A DNA stretch of 5,844 bases, taken from NCBI GenBank assembly GCA_019241495.1, contig JAFAWZ010000161.1, positions 1 through 5,844 of the forward strand. Reading direction: 5' to 3'. The position numbers were made by a program, and so were the translations under genes. Positions 5,219 through 5,844 of this stretch are shown piece after piece; positions within the stretch are counted from its first letter, which is position 1, and each line of letters opens with the position of its first letter. This DNA comes from Acidimicrobiales bacterium (lineage in GTDB: Bacteria; Actinomycetota; Acidimicrobiia; Acidimicrobiales; Palsa-688). Below the pieces are notes generated by a model. It had not been told where the DNA came from, searched no databases, and saw nothing but the letters and a program-made list of their open reading frames with translations.

Positions 5219-5844
5219 TGGCAAAGGCGACATCTGCGCCCGATTTGACAGGACGAGGAACGCCCGAGTCCGCCTGGTCGAGATGCTCGACCCTCGCCGC
5301 CCTGCCGTCCTGGCCGCTACCACTACCGGCTGGCGGCCGGATCATGGTCGTCGCCCCGCACCCCGACGACGAGATCCTGGGCGCCGGGGGAACTACCGCC
5401 CGGCTGTGCCGCCTGGGAGCGGGCGTGGATCTGGTCGCGGTGACCGACGGCGAGCACAGCCACCCGGGCTTCGACCGCTATCTGCGCATCGTGCGCCCGC
5501 TCGAAACGCTGGCCGCGGCCGGCCGACTTGGCATCGACTTCGGCTCCATCAGCCGGTTGCGCCACCCCGACGGCCAAGTCGACGAGACGAAGCTGGTCGG
5601 CCAGCTGACGGCCCGGATCCGCCCGGGTGACGTCGTGCTGGCCCCCTGGTCGAGCGACGGCCACCCCGACCACGACGCCGTCGGCCGAGCCGCCGAGACG
5701 GCGTGTGCCCGCGCTGGCGCCGACCTTGTGGCCTACCTGGTGTGGGCCTGGCACTGGGCCAGCCCGGAAGACCTGCCCTGGGAGAAAGCCCTCCGGGTCG
5801 ACCTCGATGACCTGGCCGCAGCCAAACGCGGCGCCGCCGCCGCC
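5218..5844 (+). CDS. PIG-L/LmbE-family zinc deacetylase (cut by the window edge)
   Basis: The first 209 codons of a gene that continues past the right edge. After a roughly 40-residue N-terminal extension, the PIG-L/LmbE fold begins with M-V-V-A-P-H-P-D-D-E (43-52). By analogy with MshB, H48 and D51 should bind zinc and D50 act as general base. The second metal/catalytic motif G-H-P-D-H-D-A-V (148-155) supplies H149, D151 and H152. The family removes acetyl groups from N-acetylated sugars or similar amides, in pathways such as mycothiol, GPI anchors and several antibiotics. V-T-D-G-E-H (76-81) and W-A-W-H-W (177-181) resemble the subgroup linked to acyl-CoA dehydrogenase genes, in which the protein may be fused to or followed by a SAM-dependent methyltransferase. 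ATG 5218 overlaps the previous stop by one base; the later in-frame ATG 5344 would remove the extension, whose G-T-P-E-S-A-W looks conserved. The substrate is unknown. Confidence 0.9.
   Translation, partial: MAKATSAPDLTGRGTPESAWSRCSTLAALPSWPLPLPAGGRIMVVAPHPDDEILGAGGTTARLCRLGAGVDLVAVTDGEHSHPGFDRYLRIVRPLETLAAAGRLGIDFGSISRLRHPDGQVDETKLVGQLTARIRPGDVVLAPWSSDGHPDHDAVGRAAETACARAGADLVAYLVWAWHWASPEDLPWEKALRVDLDDLAAAKRGAAAA

Noticed and set aside
4163..5323. 386-codon open frame on the minus strand opposite the ACAD-like gene
   Set aside because: It is the antisense shadow of a high-GC gene. It matches no family I know and would overlap three genes that carry clear motifs on the plus strand.
1..5844. 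Search for tRNA, rRNA and CRISPR repeats
   Set aside because: No T-loop/anticodon arrangement, rRNA-like stretch or regularly spaced repeat was seen by eye on either strand.

Overview
The window looks like chromosomal DNA from a high-GC Gram-positive bacterium (Actinomycetota). The evidence is GC-rich third codon positions, a GTG start, overlapping start/stop junctions, and gene families typical of that phylum. I cannot name the genus. The window has two contrasting halves: an eroded accessory stretch (about 1-3090) and a compact intact operon (about 3094 to the right edge).

Positions 1-769 contain no gene I can support. Positions 770-2116 on the minus strand hold a DUF3644-family gene that has lost its reading frame twice. 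Its N-terminal part, middle part and C-terminal part lie in frames A, B and A. The first break falls just before an R-N-S-V-A-H sequence, which resembles the RNase motif (R-x4-H) of HEPN-fold proteins. If that reading is right, the lesion sits at the putative active site of a possible RNA-cutting, defence-like protein.

Positions 2117-3093 are a junk-like zone. It holds an imperfect palindrome (2184-2239), the first 37 or so codons of an integrase-type transposase on the minus strand (2324-2434), and long stop-free stretches that I could not assign.

From 3094 onward four plus-strand genes are packed tightly: (1) a 90-residue basic protein with a C-terminal Rho-N/SAP-like helical motif; (2) a 287-residue membrane protein joining a DUF2231 four-helix region to a Rieske [2Fe-2S] domain; (3) a short acyl-CoA dehydrogenase-like flavoprotein (326 residues); and (4) a PIG-L/LmbE zinc deacetylase that runs off the right edge. 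Junctions are 11 nt apart, then a 4-nt overlap, then a 1-nt overlap, so co-transcription and translational coupling are very likely. From general knowledge, the dehydrogenase-deacetylase pair recurs in Actinobacteria next to a SAM-dependent methyltransferase and a glycosyltransferase, which would lie beyond the right edge. A plausible but unproven reading is an uncharacterised pathway that modifies a glycosylated or amide-bearing small molecule or lipid, with the Rieske membrane protein as a possible electron-transfer partner.
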